A DNA stretch of 48,998 nucleotides from an uncultured Treponema sp. Its GTDB lineage: Bacteria; Spirochaetota; Spirochaetia; Treponematales; Treponemataceae. The notes beneath the pieces were generated by a model, which searched no databases, had not been told where the DNA came from, and saw only the letters and a program-made list of their open reading frames with translations. Positions within the stretch are counted from its first letter, which is position 1, and the number at the start of each line of letters is the position of its first letter. The stretch is from contig CAMCRZ010000019.1 of assembly GCA_945877425.1 (NCBI GenBank), positions 1-48,998 of the forward strand, written 5' to 3'. A program made the position numbers and the translations under genes. Below, in pieces: positions 8,835 through 16,466 of the stretch.

Positions 8835-8906
8835 AGGCGTCTATCGGAATCGAACCGATGCATAGTGGTTTTGCAGACCAGTCCCTTACCACTTGGGTAA
8901 GACGCC
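8835..8906 (-). tRNA. tRNA-Cys(GCA)
   Basis: The 72-nt cloverleaf reads: acceptor GGCGTCT / AGACGCC, D stem CCC / GGG with loop AAGTGGTAA, anticodon stem CTGGT / ACCAC around loop CTGCAAA (anticodon GCA), variable loop TATGC, T arm ATCGG-TTCGATT-CCGAT, discriminator U73. U73 and GCA are the identity elements of tRNA-Cys. The outer anticodon-stem pair is a C-C mismatch (27-43). The 3' CCA is not encoded, as the next bases are TCA. A good promoter lies upstream and a terminator downstream, so it is a single-gene unit. Confidence 0.97.
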
Positions 8907-8923
8907 ATAAGTTAAGTGTTAGA

Positions 8924-8952
8924 AGTTTAACTAAAACAGAAAAACTTGTCAA
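8924..8952 (-). promoter_or_regulatory. tRNA-Cys promoter
   Basis: Minus strand TTGACA (8947-8952), exactly 17 bp, TAAACT (8924-8929). Transcription would start about ten bases before the mature 5' end at 8906, as expected for a tRNA gene. The -35 lies about 34 bp beyond the stop of the small membrane protein gene. Confidence 0.8.
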
Positions 8953-8985
8953 TAACTTTTTGCAAATTGATTCGTAATTTAAAAC

Positions 8986-9291
8986 TTATTTCTGAGAATT
9001 GATTTTTTCTTTTAAAACTGAAACCCTGTCTTTTAAAACTATTACTTCGCCTAAAATTCCGCAGCCGCAGAGAACAGCCATTACAAAAGGTTCAAAAGGA
9101 ATTCCCAAAGGAAGCAGCACTACTAAAAGAGAAAAAACGTGGGATGCCCTGTATGATTTTGACACAGGAGGAATTTCACTGCATTGCTTTTTTAACTTCC
9201 TGATTTTTACAGAAAAGAAAATTACTGAAGCAAAATATAAAATCAGCGATGTAAAAAAAATAATTACGTGAACATTTAATTTCATAATCAT
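8986..9291 (-). CDS. Small hypothetical membrane protein
   Basis: This 101-residue protein has two or three hydrophobic segments (about 4-27, 50-65 and 66-85) separated by a basic stretch KIRKLKKQ, and ends in a short charged helix. I recognise no family. Its ATG overlaps the stop of the Nudix gene (ATGA, 9288-9291), so it is translationally coupled as the last gene of the rel operon. A second Met at residue 3 is an equally possible start. Function unknown. Confidence 0.65.
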   Translation of the reverse strand: MIMKLNVHVIIFFTSLILYFASVIFFSVKIRKLKKQCSEIPPVSKSYRASHVFSLLVVLLPLGIPFEPFVMAVLCGCGILGEVIVLKDRVSVLKEKINSQK

Positions 9292-9827
9292 TCTCCAAAC
9301 TTATTTTTAACAAAAACGGTCAAGGCTTTTACTGCACTTTCAAAAGCAAGAGGCAGTTTATTTACGTCTTCAACAGATGAAACTTTTTTCCATACAAAAC
9401 TTTCTACTTCACTTTCCTGGGGCTTTAAAATAAATCCTTCAGGGAAATCAGCACTGAAAAACAAGTCGCAGGTTTTATAATGGATTGTTCTGTATTCATA
9501 ATTGTTGGGGAAGCTGCACAAATATTTTATGTGTTCAGGTTTTACGCCTGTTTCTTCAACACATTCACGAAGAGCGCTTTCTTCTGCACTTTCATCTGCA
9601 TTGGAAAATCCGCCGGGCAAAGCAAGCAGGCCTTTCGCAGGTTCTTTTGAGCGTACTTCAAAAAGAATTTCATCTCTGGAATTTTGAATTACAAGACCCA
9701 CTGCACTGGCAACGTTGTTGTATAAATCAAAGTTACATTCAGGGCAGAACCATTTTCTTCCGTTCATTTTAGTCTGAATATTTTTACTGCCGCACTCAGG
9801 GCAAAAGTTAAAGACATTATCAGTCAA
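9288..9827 (-). CDS. Nudix hydrolase with N-terminal zinc ribbon
   Basis: Nudix enzymes hydrolyse nucleoside diphosphates linked to another group X. Residues 9-31 form a zinc ribbon with two CPEC motifs, as in NudC-type NADH pyrophosphatases and related proteins. The Nudix box is complete: GGFSNADESAEESALRE followed by CVEETGV, matching G-x5-E-x7-REU-x-EE-x-G-U. At 179 residues it lacks the N-terminal domain of NudC. Substrates could be ADP-ribose, NADH, oxidised nucleotides or, given the operon, (p)ppGpp; some Nudix enzymes are known to degrade (p)ppGpp. The gene overlaps the upstream EEP gene by 8 bp and the downstream membrane gene by 4 bp, so all three should be co-translated. Confidence 0.88.
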   Translation of the reverse strand: MTDNVFNFCPECGSKNIQTKMNGRKWFCPECNFDLYNNVASAVGLVIQNSRDEILFEVRSKEPAKGLLALPGGFSNADESAEESALRECVEETGVKPEHIKYLCSFPNNYEYRTIHYKTCDLFFSADFPEGFILKPQESEVESFVWKKVSSVEDVNKLPLAFESAVKALTVFVKNKFGE

Positions 9828-10914
9828 TTTCTTCTCCTGTAAGAACTACTTCAAGCAGAACAGGATTATGGTCTGAGTTTTCAAAGTTCAGCTGAACGGT
9901 TTCAATTTTTTTAACCTGAATATTTTTAGAAACAATAAATCCGTCAATTACGTAAAACTGAAAATCTTTTGTGCTGTCAAAAGGCTTATCAAGGGAGCGG
10001 CAGGTTGGATTGCCTGAATCCATTAAAGTGTAAAAATCATAAGTGAAAATTTCTGTTTCAATTTTTCCAGGCTTCCACAATTTTTCGTTTTGAGGAAAAT
10101 CTTTTAAATCAACAGTATCAAATGTCTGGTTAAAATCTCCGCCGGCAATTACGTAATTTCCTTTCTGACTTTCTTCTTCAAGAATTTTTTTAAGTATAAG
10201 AGTCTGCTGCTTTTTTCCTTCCCCATCGTCATAAGCTTCAAGATGAAGGTTTACTGTAACAAGCTCTTTTGATGTCCCCGTAATTGCCGTTCTGTTTACA
10301 AGAAGGCAGCGCTTTAAATTACATGCACGGACAGGAAATTTAAACGGAACAGGAAGCTGTATTCTTTTTGCAGATGAAACTGGAAACTTACTTAAAGTTA
10401 AAATTCCTGAATCAACTTTTCCCATTGGCGGCACAGGATAAGGTACGAACAGGCATTTAAAATTATTTGCAAAAGTATTTTGGAAGTTCCCTATTTTTTC
10501 ACAGATAAAGTCTCGCTGGTTTATTTTAAAAGTCCGGGAAGAATTCAAATCAATTTCCTGAATGAAAACAATCTGACTGTTTAAACTTTTCAACTCTTCA
10601 ACTATGGCGTTAAGGTTTTCAGTAATTTCATTTTTGCCGGAAGTTTTTACGCTTTTTCCGCCGTCCATGAAAAAGTCAGTATTTTTTCCCAATGCACCAA
10701 AACCAATATTCCATGTAACGACACGTACAGTTTCATTTTGCTTAAGCTGATTTGATGAAGTGCCGTTTACGCTGATGTTTTCTTCAGGAGCAGGCTTGTA
10801 CTCATTCGCAAAAATCAGAATAAAAAAAGATGCAGCTAAAACCAGAATTGCGGCAACTATAAAGATAAAAAATTTCAATATTTTATGAGTTCCTTTTTTT
10901 TTCGTTACGTTCAT
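9820..10914 (-). CDS. Membrane-anchored endonuclease/exonuclease/phosphatase (EEP) family protein
   Basis: The 364-residue protein starts with a basic stretch and one membrane segment (about 14-34) that leaves the catalytic domain outside the cytoplasm. EEP-fold (DNase I-like) motifs are present in order: VVTWNIG (metal/active-site Asn), IQEID (Glu), TVNLHLEAY, IAGGDFNQ (Asp-x-Asn) and NSDHNPV (Asp-His). Such enzymes cleave nucleic-acid phosphodiesters, inositol phosphates or sphingomyelin. The substrate cannot be decided. It follows rel by 17 bp and overlaps the Nudix gene. If it is truly extracytoplasmic, a direct role in (p)ppGpp metabolism is unlikely; topology should decide this. Confidence 0.85.
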   Translation of the reverse strand: MNVTKKKGTHKILKFFIFIVAAILVLAASFFILIFANEYKPAPEENISVNGTSSNQLKQNETVRVVTWNIGFGALGKNTDFFMDGGKSVKTSGKNEITENLNAIVEELKSLNSQIVFIQEIDLNSSRTFKINQRDFICEKIGNFQNTFANNFKCLFVPYPVPPMGKVDSGILTLSKFPVSSAKRIQLPVPFKFPVRACNLKRCLLVNRTAITGTSKELVTVNLHLEAYDDGEGKKQQTLILKKILEEESQKGNYVIAGGDFNQTFDTVDLKDFPQNEKLWKPGKIETEIFTYDFYTLMDSGNPTCRSLDKPFDSTKDFQFYVIDGFIVSKNIQVKKIETVQLNFENSDHNPVLLEVVLTGEEID

Positions 10915-10931
10915 TTTTCTGCTCCGAAATT

Positions 10932-12848
10932 TTATCTTATTTTTTCAAACTTATTTTTTTCCATTTGAATTTGCTTTGCCTTTTCTTTTTCAGCTTCAAT
11001 TTTTGCCTGCTGCTTAGGAGAAGTTTTTCCGTCGTTTTTACCAACGTCCCACCTTACGTCAATTATTCTTTCCTGAATATTTGGAATGCGTAAAAATGTA
11101 ATGCAGTCAGCGGCGTGAACTACAAGACCTTTTTTGTGGGAAATGTAGCCTACAATTGCATCACCTGGAGACGGACTACAGCACTGTGCTACAGTTACAA
11201 CAAAATTGCTGCTTCCTTCCACAATGATTTTTCCAGTGTAAGACGTTACAGTATCCGGCTTCTTGCGCTTTTTCTTTTCTTCTGCCAGACGTTCTGCAAC
11301 CTGCTTTGAATGTAAAGTGTTTGCTGCAATTTCTGCCTGACGCTTTGCCTCTGCTTCTTTGTCTATAAAAGTTGGATCGTTTTCTACAAGCCAGCTGTGA
11401 ATTTTCTGCCTTGCTTTTGAAGTTTTAACTGCCTTTAATTGAGCCTGAGTAGGATGAGCCTGAGGATTTGTAAGCACTTCTACAATCTGAGTATTTTTCA
11501 AAGGAACAGTAAGCTGTATTATTTTTCCGTCAGCCTTTGCGCCAACAATTTTTTCGCCCACACCGGAATGAATGGCATAAGCAAAATCAATTGCATTAGC
11601 GCCAATAGGAAGTTCCTTTACATCGCCCTTTGGAGTAAAAACGTAAATTGAATCTCCCAGCAGTTCATTTTTAAGTTCAGCAAAAAAATTTTCGTCTGTA
11701 AGATGTTCGTCACGTAAAGCCCGCAGCTGGTTTATAATGCTTAAATCTTCAGCCTTAACCATATCGTGATTTGTGCCTTTTTTATACAGCCAGTGAGATG
11801 CAACACCGTACTCAGCAACACTGTGCATTTCGAAAGTGCGTATCTGAATTTCAAGAGGCTTGCCTTCACAAATTACAGTTGTATGGAGGGACTGGTATCC
11901 GTTGGCTTTCGGCATTGCAATGTAGTCTTTAAAGCGGCCTTCCATTGGTTTCCACAAACCGTGAACTATTCCTATAAGAGTGTAACATTCGGCATTTGTA
12001 TTGCACAAAACACGCAGGGCAAATAAGTCGTAAAGTTCATCTGCACTTTTATTACGCTTGCGCATTTTCTGATAAATGGAGTAGAAATGTTTTGCACGGC
12101 TTTTTATCTGCACGTTAATTCCAAGCTTTTCTGTTGCAATGTAGATTTTTTTTACGGCTTTATCCAAGTATTCAGAGCGCTCATTTTTTTTGGCTGCAAC
12201 AATGGATTTGATTTGCTGGAAGACTTCCGGGTTTGAATACTTTAAGCTTAAATCTTCCATTTCACTTTTTACATCGCTCATACCAAGACGGCTTGCAAGG
12301 GGACACCAAATGTCTATAACTTCTTTTGAAACAGCACGCTGAGCTTCTTTACTTACGCTTTTCAAATTTCGCATACGGTCAAGACGGTCTGCAAGTTTAA
12401 CAAGAATAACACGGATATCATCAACCATGGCAAAAAGCATTTTACGAATGGCATCTGCTTCCTGCATATTTTTTGAGTTGATTTTTAAGTTTGTAATTTT
12501 AGAAGTACCGTAACAAATTTCTGCAACTTCTTTTCCAAACTGATTTTTAATTTCTTCAAAACATTCAGGATCAACTTCAAGAATATTGTGGAAAAATCCC
12601 GACACAATTGTATCAGCACCAAGATGACTGTCTGCCAGAACACAGGCAACTCTCATTGGATGAAGGTAGTAAGGCTTTCCGCATTTACGCTTAAGTGAAA
12701 AAGTTTTGTCTATAATAAAATTCCACGCTCTTGAAATTTTAGCCTTGTCTTCTTCCGTATAATTTTCACCGTAAGTATCGAAAAAAGTTTTTATGAGAAT
12801 CTGAGGATCTGTTACAGTTGTATTTGTTTCAAATGTTTCTTCTGGCAT
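10932..12848 (-). CDS. rel: RelA/SpoT homologue: synthetase intact, hydrolase site degenerate, no ACT domain
   Basis: RSH proteins make and often degrade (p)ppGpp. The synthetase domain keeps RAKHFYSIYQKM, LYDLFALRV, GRFKDYIAMPKANGYQSLHT and EIQIRTFEMHSVAEYGV, so the catalytic Asp and Glu are present. The HD hydrolase domain is altered. The metal ligand pair HD is His87-Asn88, the conserved ED motif is Glu91-Val92, and LADRLHNMR is LADRLDRMR (Arg158 for Asn). His63 and Asp154 remain. Compared with Rel of Streptococcus equisimilis these are D78N, D82V and N148R. A TGS domain (from about DSIYVFTPKGD) and a CC region (TVAQCCSPSPGDAI) follow, but at 638 residues the protein stops before the ACT/RRM domain of typical 700-740-residue RSH proteins. 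It heads an operon with EEP, Nudix and a membrane protein. Confidence 0.92.
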   Translation of the reverse strand: MPEETFETNTTVTDPQILIKTFFDTYGENYTEEDKAKISRAWNFIIDKTFSLKRKCGKPYYLHPMRVACVLADSHLGADTIVSGFFHNILEVDPECFEEIKNQFGKEVAEICYGTSKITNLKINSKNMQEADAIRKMLFAMVDDIRVILVKLADRLDRMRNLKSVSKEAQRAVSKEVIDIWCPLASRLGMSDVKSEMEDLSLKYSNPEVFQQIKSIVAAKKNERSEYLDKAVKKIYIATEKLGINVQIKSRAKHFYSIYQKMRKRNKSADELYDLFALRVLCNTNAECYTLIGIVHGLWKPMEGRFKDYIAMPKANGYQSLHTTVICEGKPLEIQIRTFEMHSVAEYGVASHWLYKKGTNHDMVKAEDLSIINQLRALRDEHLTDENFFAELKNELLGDSIYVFTPKGDVKELPIGANAIDFAYAIHSGVGEKIVGAKADGKIIQLTVPLKNTQIVEVLTNPQAHPTQAQLKAVKTSKARQKIHSWLVENDPTFIDKEAEAKRQAEIAANTLHSKQVAERLAEEKKKRKKPDTVTSYTGKIIVEGSSNFVVTVAQCCSPSPGDAIVGYISHKKGLVVHAADCITFLRIPNIQERIIDVRWDVGKNDGKTSPKQQAKIEAEKEKAKQIQMEKNKFEKIR

Positions 12849-12855
12849 CAGTTTT

Positions 12856-12884
12856 AATATATCCTTTTTGCGTTACGTTGGAAA
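12856..12884 (-). promoter_or_regulatory. rel promoter, leaderless type
   Basis: Minus strand TTTCCA (12879-12884), 17-bp spacer, TATATT (12856-12861), seven bases to the rel ATG. An AAGGA run lies 14-18 nt before the ATG, too far to be a good ribosome-binding site. The -35 is weak (4 of 6), so this call is moderate. Confidence 0.45.
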
Positions 12885-12918
12885 GATAAAATTTACAAAC
12901 AAATTTTATCAGCCTGCA

Positions 12919-14379
12919 TTACCTTCCTGTATCACGAATTTGTCCTTCAATAAAATCCGGATCTTTTGCACGAATAAGCGAACCTTCCTGAATCTGCATA
13001 TTTGTATAAAGCATGCACTCATGTCCGTCGCAAACCCAGCGGTACACTTCTGCAGTTTTTGGATTTACAAGTTTAAAATCTTTCTGTTCAATTTTTCTGC
13101 CGCATATATCAGGAGCAACAAGTTCAATTTCAGTGTAAGGCTCAAAACAGTTTATCATGTTCAAAGCTTTCAGCGGATACATTTTCCAGCCTTCAATTTT
13201 TTCAGCATAAGGCAGATACTTGTCCGGCATTTTTTCAACTCTTATGTCGTAAGCTTTTTTTGCCTGTTCGCATAAACTGTCATACTCTTTTTCACGCTGC
13301 AATTTTAACTGTGCGCCATGAGAAAGAATTTTTTCCATTTCATCAGCAGGAATTTCCTTTCCCACTTCAGCAGCCAAATCATAAGGACTATCGCTTGCAC
13401 CACTTACCGTTTCATCAGCTTTTGTTTTGTCAAAATAAAATGCCGTAGTAAAAGGTCTGTGGCTTACTTTGTAAAGTTCGTCTACAAAAGGCTTTGCTTC
13501 ACTTTCTGAAATTTTTCCTTCAAGTACATCAAGGGCTTTTCTGTATGCTCTTGTAATCATTGCAACGTAGTAAACGCTTTTCATTCTGCCTTCAATTTTA
13601 AGGGAATCAACTCCGGCTTTTTTTAATTCAGCAAGATGTTCTATCATGCACAAATCTTTGCTTGAAAGAACTGCCGTAAAATTATCGCCTTCGTAAACAG
13701 GAAAATATTCTTCCGGGCGCTTGTGTTCCCTAAGTACAAGTTCACCACTTTGAGCAAAAGCTTTAGCCTGAGCCATAACGTCGTAATCCCATCTGCATGT
13801 GTGGCTGCAAAATCCGCTTTGAGCGCTCCGGCCGTTTAAGTAAGCGCTCATCAAACACCTTCCGGCATAAGCTATGCACATTGCTCCGTGAACAAAACAT
13901 TCTATTTCCATTTCAGGAACAGCATCTTTTATTTCAGCAATTTCTTTTAAAGAAGCTTCCCTTCCCATAACAACACGGCTGAAACCAAGTGACTTGTACA
14001 TTTTAACTGCTTCCCTGTTCATGCAGCTTGCCTGAGTAGAAAGATGAAGTTCTGCCTCTGGAAAATTTTTCTGCAAAAGAGGAACAATGCCTAAGTCCTG
14101 AACAATAAATGCATCAATGGGATACTGCTTAAAATAATCAATCTCACTTACAAGCCTGTCAATTTCTTCGTTATGAAATGAAATATTTAAAGCACAGTGA
14201 AGCCTTTTTCCGGGAAACTGTTTTTTTAACTCTGCAACTTTTTTGTATTCATCCTGATAAAAATTATCAGCCTTAACTCTGAGAGAAAAATTTTTCAGAC
14301 CAATGTAAGCTGCATCAGCCCCGTACAAATATGAATACCGTAACTTATCAACATTTCCTGCCGGTGATAAAAGTTCCAT
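12919..14379 (-). CDS. U32 family protein, TrhP/YegQ-like (tRNA U34 hydroxylation)
   Basis: The U32 signature is present: ECFVHGAMCIAYAGRCLMS followed by a Cys pair in GFCSHTCRWDY, as in TrhP (YegQ), RlhA and YhbU. The N-terminus MELLSPAGNVDKLRYSYLYG is the usual U32 TIM-barrel start. The size (486 residues) and the GxCxxxCRW motif fit TrhP, which with prephenate makes 5-hydroxyuridine at U34 of tRNA. Older annotations call these collagenase-like peptidases. A GTG 12 nt upstream would add four residues, but GTGGGA fits better as the Shine-Dalgarno for the ATG at 14379. It lies 70 bp upstream of rel on the same strand. The family is certain; the exact substrate is inferred. Confidence 0.85.
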   Translation of the reverse strand: MELLSPAGNVDKLRYSYLYGADAAYIGLKNFSLRVKADNFYQDEYKKVAELKKQFPGKRLHCALNISFHNEEIDRLVSEIDYFKQYPIDAFIVQDLGIVPLLQKNFPEAELHLSTQASCMNREAVKMYKSLGFSRVVMGREASLKEIAEIKDAVPEMEIECFVHGAMCIAYAGRCLMSAYLNGRSAQSGFCSHTCRWDYDVMAQAKAFAQSGELVLREHKRPEEYFPVYEGDNFTAVLSSKDLCMIEHLAELKKAGVDSLKIEGRMKSVYYVAMITRAYRKALDVLEGKISESEAKPFVDELYKVSHRPFTTAFYFDKTKADETVSGASDSPYDLAAEVGKEIPADEMEKILSHGAQLKLQREKEYDSLCEQAKKAYDIRVEKMPDKYLPYAEKIEGWKMYPLKALNMINCFEPYTEIELVAPDICGRKIEQKDFKLVNPKTAEVYRWVCDGHECMLYTNMQIQEGSLIRAKDPDFIEGQIRDTGR

Positions 14380-14416
14380 TTTAATTCCCACAAATATTTA
14401 TTTGAATTTAAGTTTA

Positions 14417-14437
14417 GCTTTACGTAAAGCGCTTTAC
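14417..14437. promoter_or_regulatory. Two overlapping perfect 14-bp palindromes, LacI-like
   Basis: The segment is GCTTTAC-GTAAAGC-GCTTTAC, so positions 14417-14430 and 14424-14437 are each a perfect 14-bp palindrome. GTAAAGCGCTTTAC has the AAnCGnTT centre typical of LacI/CcpA-family operators. It sits about 40-60 bp before the U32 start and over the stop codon of the upstream gene. No T-run follows, so it is not an intrinsic terminator. Confidence 0.45.
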
Positions 14438-15423
14438 TGCCTTATGTTGTTTATTTTAAGCTGATGTTCCCGCTGGGCAAGTTCGTGAATGTCAAACTGC
14501 TCGCGTTTTGTAATGAACTTCCCAACTTCTTCAACCGCTAAGTGTGATTCGTTAAGGAATTCATCTGCCAGCTGAAACATACCCATCATATTTTTTACGA
14601 TTTCGACAGTACATTCCACGCCGTTAAACTCAAGTTTTTCGCTAAAGTCTTTTGCCTGTTCAAGAAAAATTTCTTTTTCTCCGCACTGAATGTAAACTGG
14701 AGGAAATGACTGGATGTCTTCACTTTTCATTTTTAAAGGCGACACAAGAGGATTTCCTGCATTAGACTGATAAGTGTACATATCAACTGCTCGGCGGATT
14801 CCTTCTGCCGTAATAAGTTCGTCTTTCTGATGCTTAAGTTTAAAAACATAAGTGTCTTCCGAAAAATCAAGCCATGGTGAAAAAAGAACAAGCTGCTTTA
14901 CACGGCCAATTCTTTCCTTATCAATGCACTTCTGCAAGGCACCGCAGGCAATACTTGCACCGCTTCCGTCTGCCATAATTACAATAGAACAGGGGCTGGC
15001 TCCATTGATTTTACATTCCACTTCTTCCTGAATGAAATAGCTTTTAAACACTGCTTCCATATCTTCAAGAGCTGCCGGAAAAGGATGTGCAGGCGGTAAA
15101 CGGAATTCAGGAACAATCACTCTGCATGAAGCTGCATTTGCCAGACTTGCACAAAAACTTCTGTAACTTGCAGCAGAACCTCCGCAAAAACTTCCGCCGT
15201 GAATATAAAAAATTACCCTTGAAGAAAAATAAACTTTTGGAGAAAGATAAGTACAGTTTACGTTTCCATAATTACGCTCTTCTACTTCAACACCGTTTGG
15301 AACAAAAGGATTTGCAAAAGAGTTTTCTATTTTTTCCCGGAACTTATCTATTTCAATTTTTGGAGAAAGCATTAAATTTCTTAATTTTTTAAGTGCACTT
15401 TTTCTGTCATTCTTTACATTCAT
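14434..15423 (-). CDS. Alpha/beta-hydrolase (HSL esterase family) with lost catalytic triad
   Basis: The fold is that of hormone-sensitive-lipase-type esterases: the oxyanion motif HGGSFCGG (residues 75-82) and the following VIVPEFRLPPAHPFPAALED are classic. The catalytic residues are gone. The nucleophile elbow GDSAG reads ADGSG, with Gly153 at the Ser position; the acid position in GEKEIFLEQ is Glu251 instead of Asp; and the region equivalent to DMVHVFQ reads NMMGMFQ, with Gly281 for His. Ser154 next to the elbow could conceivably substitute, but the triad as a whole is not recoverable by eye. Non-catalytic binding or scaffold roles are likely (inference). An ATG at 15447 would add eight residues; 15423 is preferred because an extended -10 covers the upstream codons. 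Divergent from metA. Confidence 0.75.
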   Translation of the reverse strand: MNVKNDRKSALKKLRNLMLSPKIEIDKFREKIENSFANPFVPNGVEVEERNYGNVNCTYLSPKVYFSSRVIFYIHGGSFCGGSAASYRSFCASLANAASCRVIVPEFRLPPAHPFPAALEDMEAVFKSYFIQEEVECKINGASPCSIVIMADGSGASIACGALQKCIDKERIGRVKQLVLFSPWLDFSEDTYVFKLKHQKDELITAEGIRRAVDMYTYQSNAGNPLVSPLKMKSEDIQSFPPVYIQCGEKEIFLEQAKDFSEKLEFNGVECTVEIVKNMMGMFQLADEFLNESHLAVEEVGKFITKREQFDIHELAQREHQLKINNIRQ

Positions 15424-15429
15424 AACTGA

Positions 15430-15459
15430 ACTATAGCAAGTTTTCATAAATTTTGCTAT
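15430..15459. promoter_or_regulatory. Divergent control region with extended -10 and inverted repeat
   Basis: On the minus strand TGCTATAGT is an extended -10 (hexamer 15430-15435) six bases before the ATG at 15423. It overlaps an inverted repeat ATAGCAA (15433-15439) / TTGCTAT (15453-15459) with a 13-bp loop, between the divergent esterase homologue and metA. The repeat could be an operator or just two facing -10-like elements. Confidence 0.4.
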
Positions 15460-15493
15460 TGTTAATCAAACTAAATAAGAGGGTCGCCAGACT

Positions 15494-16444
15494 ATGCCGA
15501 TTAAAATTGATGAAGACCTGCCTGCCAGAAGTCAGCTTGAAAGTGAAAACATATTTGTAATGACTACAAATCGTGCTGAAACTCAGGATATCCGTCCGCT
15601 GAAAATTGCAATTGTAAACCTTATGCCTACAAAGGAAATTACGGAAACTCAGCTTCTGCGCCTTCTTTCAAACACGCCGCTTCAGATAGACATTTCACTT
15701 ATTCAGATAAAAGGCCACACTTCACGTCACACAGACCACACTCATCTTGAAAAGTTTTACATTTCTTCCGATGAAATTTTTTCCAAAAAGTTTGACGGTA
15801 TGATTATTACAGGAGCGCCTGTTGAGCAGCTTCCTTTTGAACAGGTTGATTACTGGGCTGAACTTTGCAGAATAATGGACTACGCAAAAAAAAATGTTTT
15901 CTGTACGCTTTACATCTGCTGGGGTGCAATGGCTGGACTTTATCATCTTTACGGAATTGAAAAACACGTTGTTGAAAAAAAGTTTTCGGGTATTTTTTAT
16001 TCCCAGCTGAAAAATTCAAAGGAACCTCTCATGCGTGGTTTTGATGATTTTTTCCCTGTGCCCACTTCACGATACACTTACATCCGTTCTGCTGATGTTT
16101 CAAAATGCAAAGACTTAGTTCTTTTAGCCGAATCCCGTGCCACAGGTATGACTCTTGCAAAATCAAAAGACAACCGCTCAATTTTTATGACAGGCCATCT
16201 TGAATACGACCCTGACACATTGCTTAAGGAATATCTGCGTGACGTAAAAAAAGGTCTTGGTCCTGAAGTTCCTGAAAATTATTTTGCAGAAAACGATTCT
16301 TCCAAACCTGTAATTTCAAAATGGCGGAGTACAGCTCATCTTTTTTATTCAAACTGGCTTAACTATTACGTTTATCAGGGAACGCCTTACCGCCTTGATG
16401 ACATTCACGAAGAAAAGTCTCAGGAACCGGAATATTTCATCTGA
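15494..16444 (+). CDS. metA: Homoserine O-acetyltransferase MetA (MetAA)
   Basis: MetA acylates homoserine as the first committed step of methionine synthesis. The 316-residue protein has the catalytic Cys142 in YICWGAMAG and His235/Glu237 in TGHLEYDP, at the exact positions known for the family. Residue 111 in TGAPVEQLPF is Glu. In MetA, Glu111 goes with acetyl-CoA use and Gly111 (as in E. coli) with succinyl-CoA, so acetyltransferase activity is predicted. AGAGGG about 10 nt upstream is a good Shine-Dalgarno and fixes the ATG. It is a single plus-strand gene, divergent from the esterase homologue and convergent with the rlmM-like gene (22 bp between stops). Confidence 0.94.
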   Translation: MPIKIDEDLPARSQLESENIFVMTTNRAETQDIRPLKIAIVNLMPTKEITETQLLRLLSNTPLQIDISLIQIKGHTSRHTDHTHLEKFYISSDEIFSKKFDGMIITGAPVEQLPFEQVDYWAELCRIMDYAKKNVFCTLYICWGAMAGLYHLYGIEKHVVEKKFSGIFYSQLKNSKEPLMRGFDDFFPVPTSRYTYIRSADVSKCKDLVLLAESRATGMTLAKSKDNRSIFMTGHLEYDPDTLLKEYLRDVKKGLGPEVPENYFAENDSSKPVISKWRSTAHLFYSNWLNYYVYQGTPYRLDDIHEEKSQEPEYFI

Positions 16445-16466
16445 TTATTTTCTGATTGCCTGAGGA

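Noticed and set aside
12868..13275. 135-codon open frame on the plus strand opposite the U32 gene
   Set aside because: The U32 gene on the other strand has a clear family match; the antisense frame is Phe/Lys-rich without any motif.
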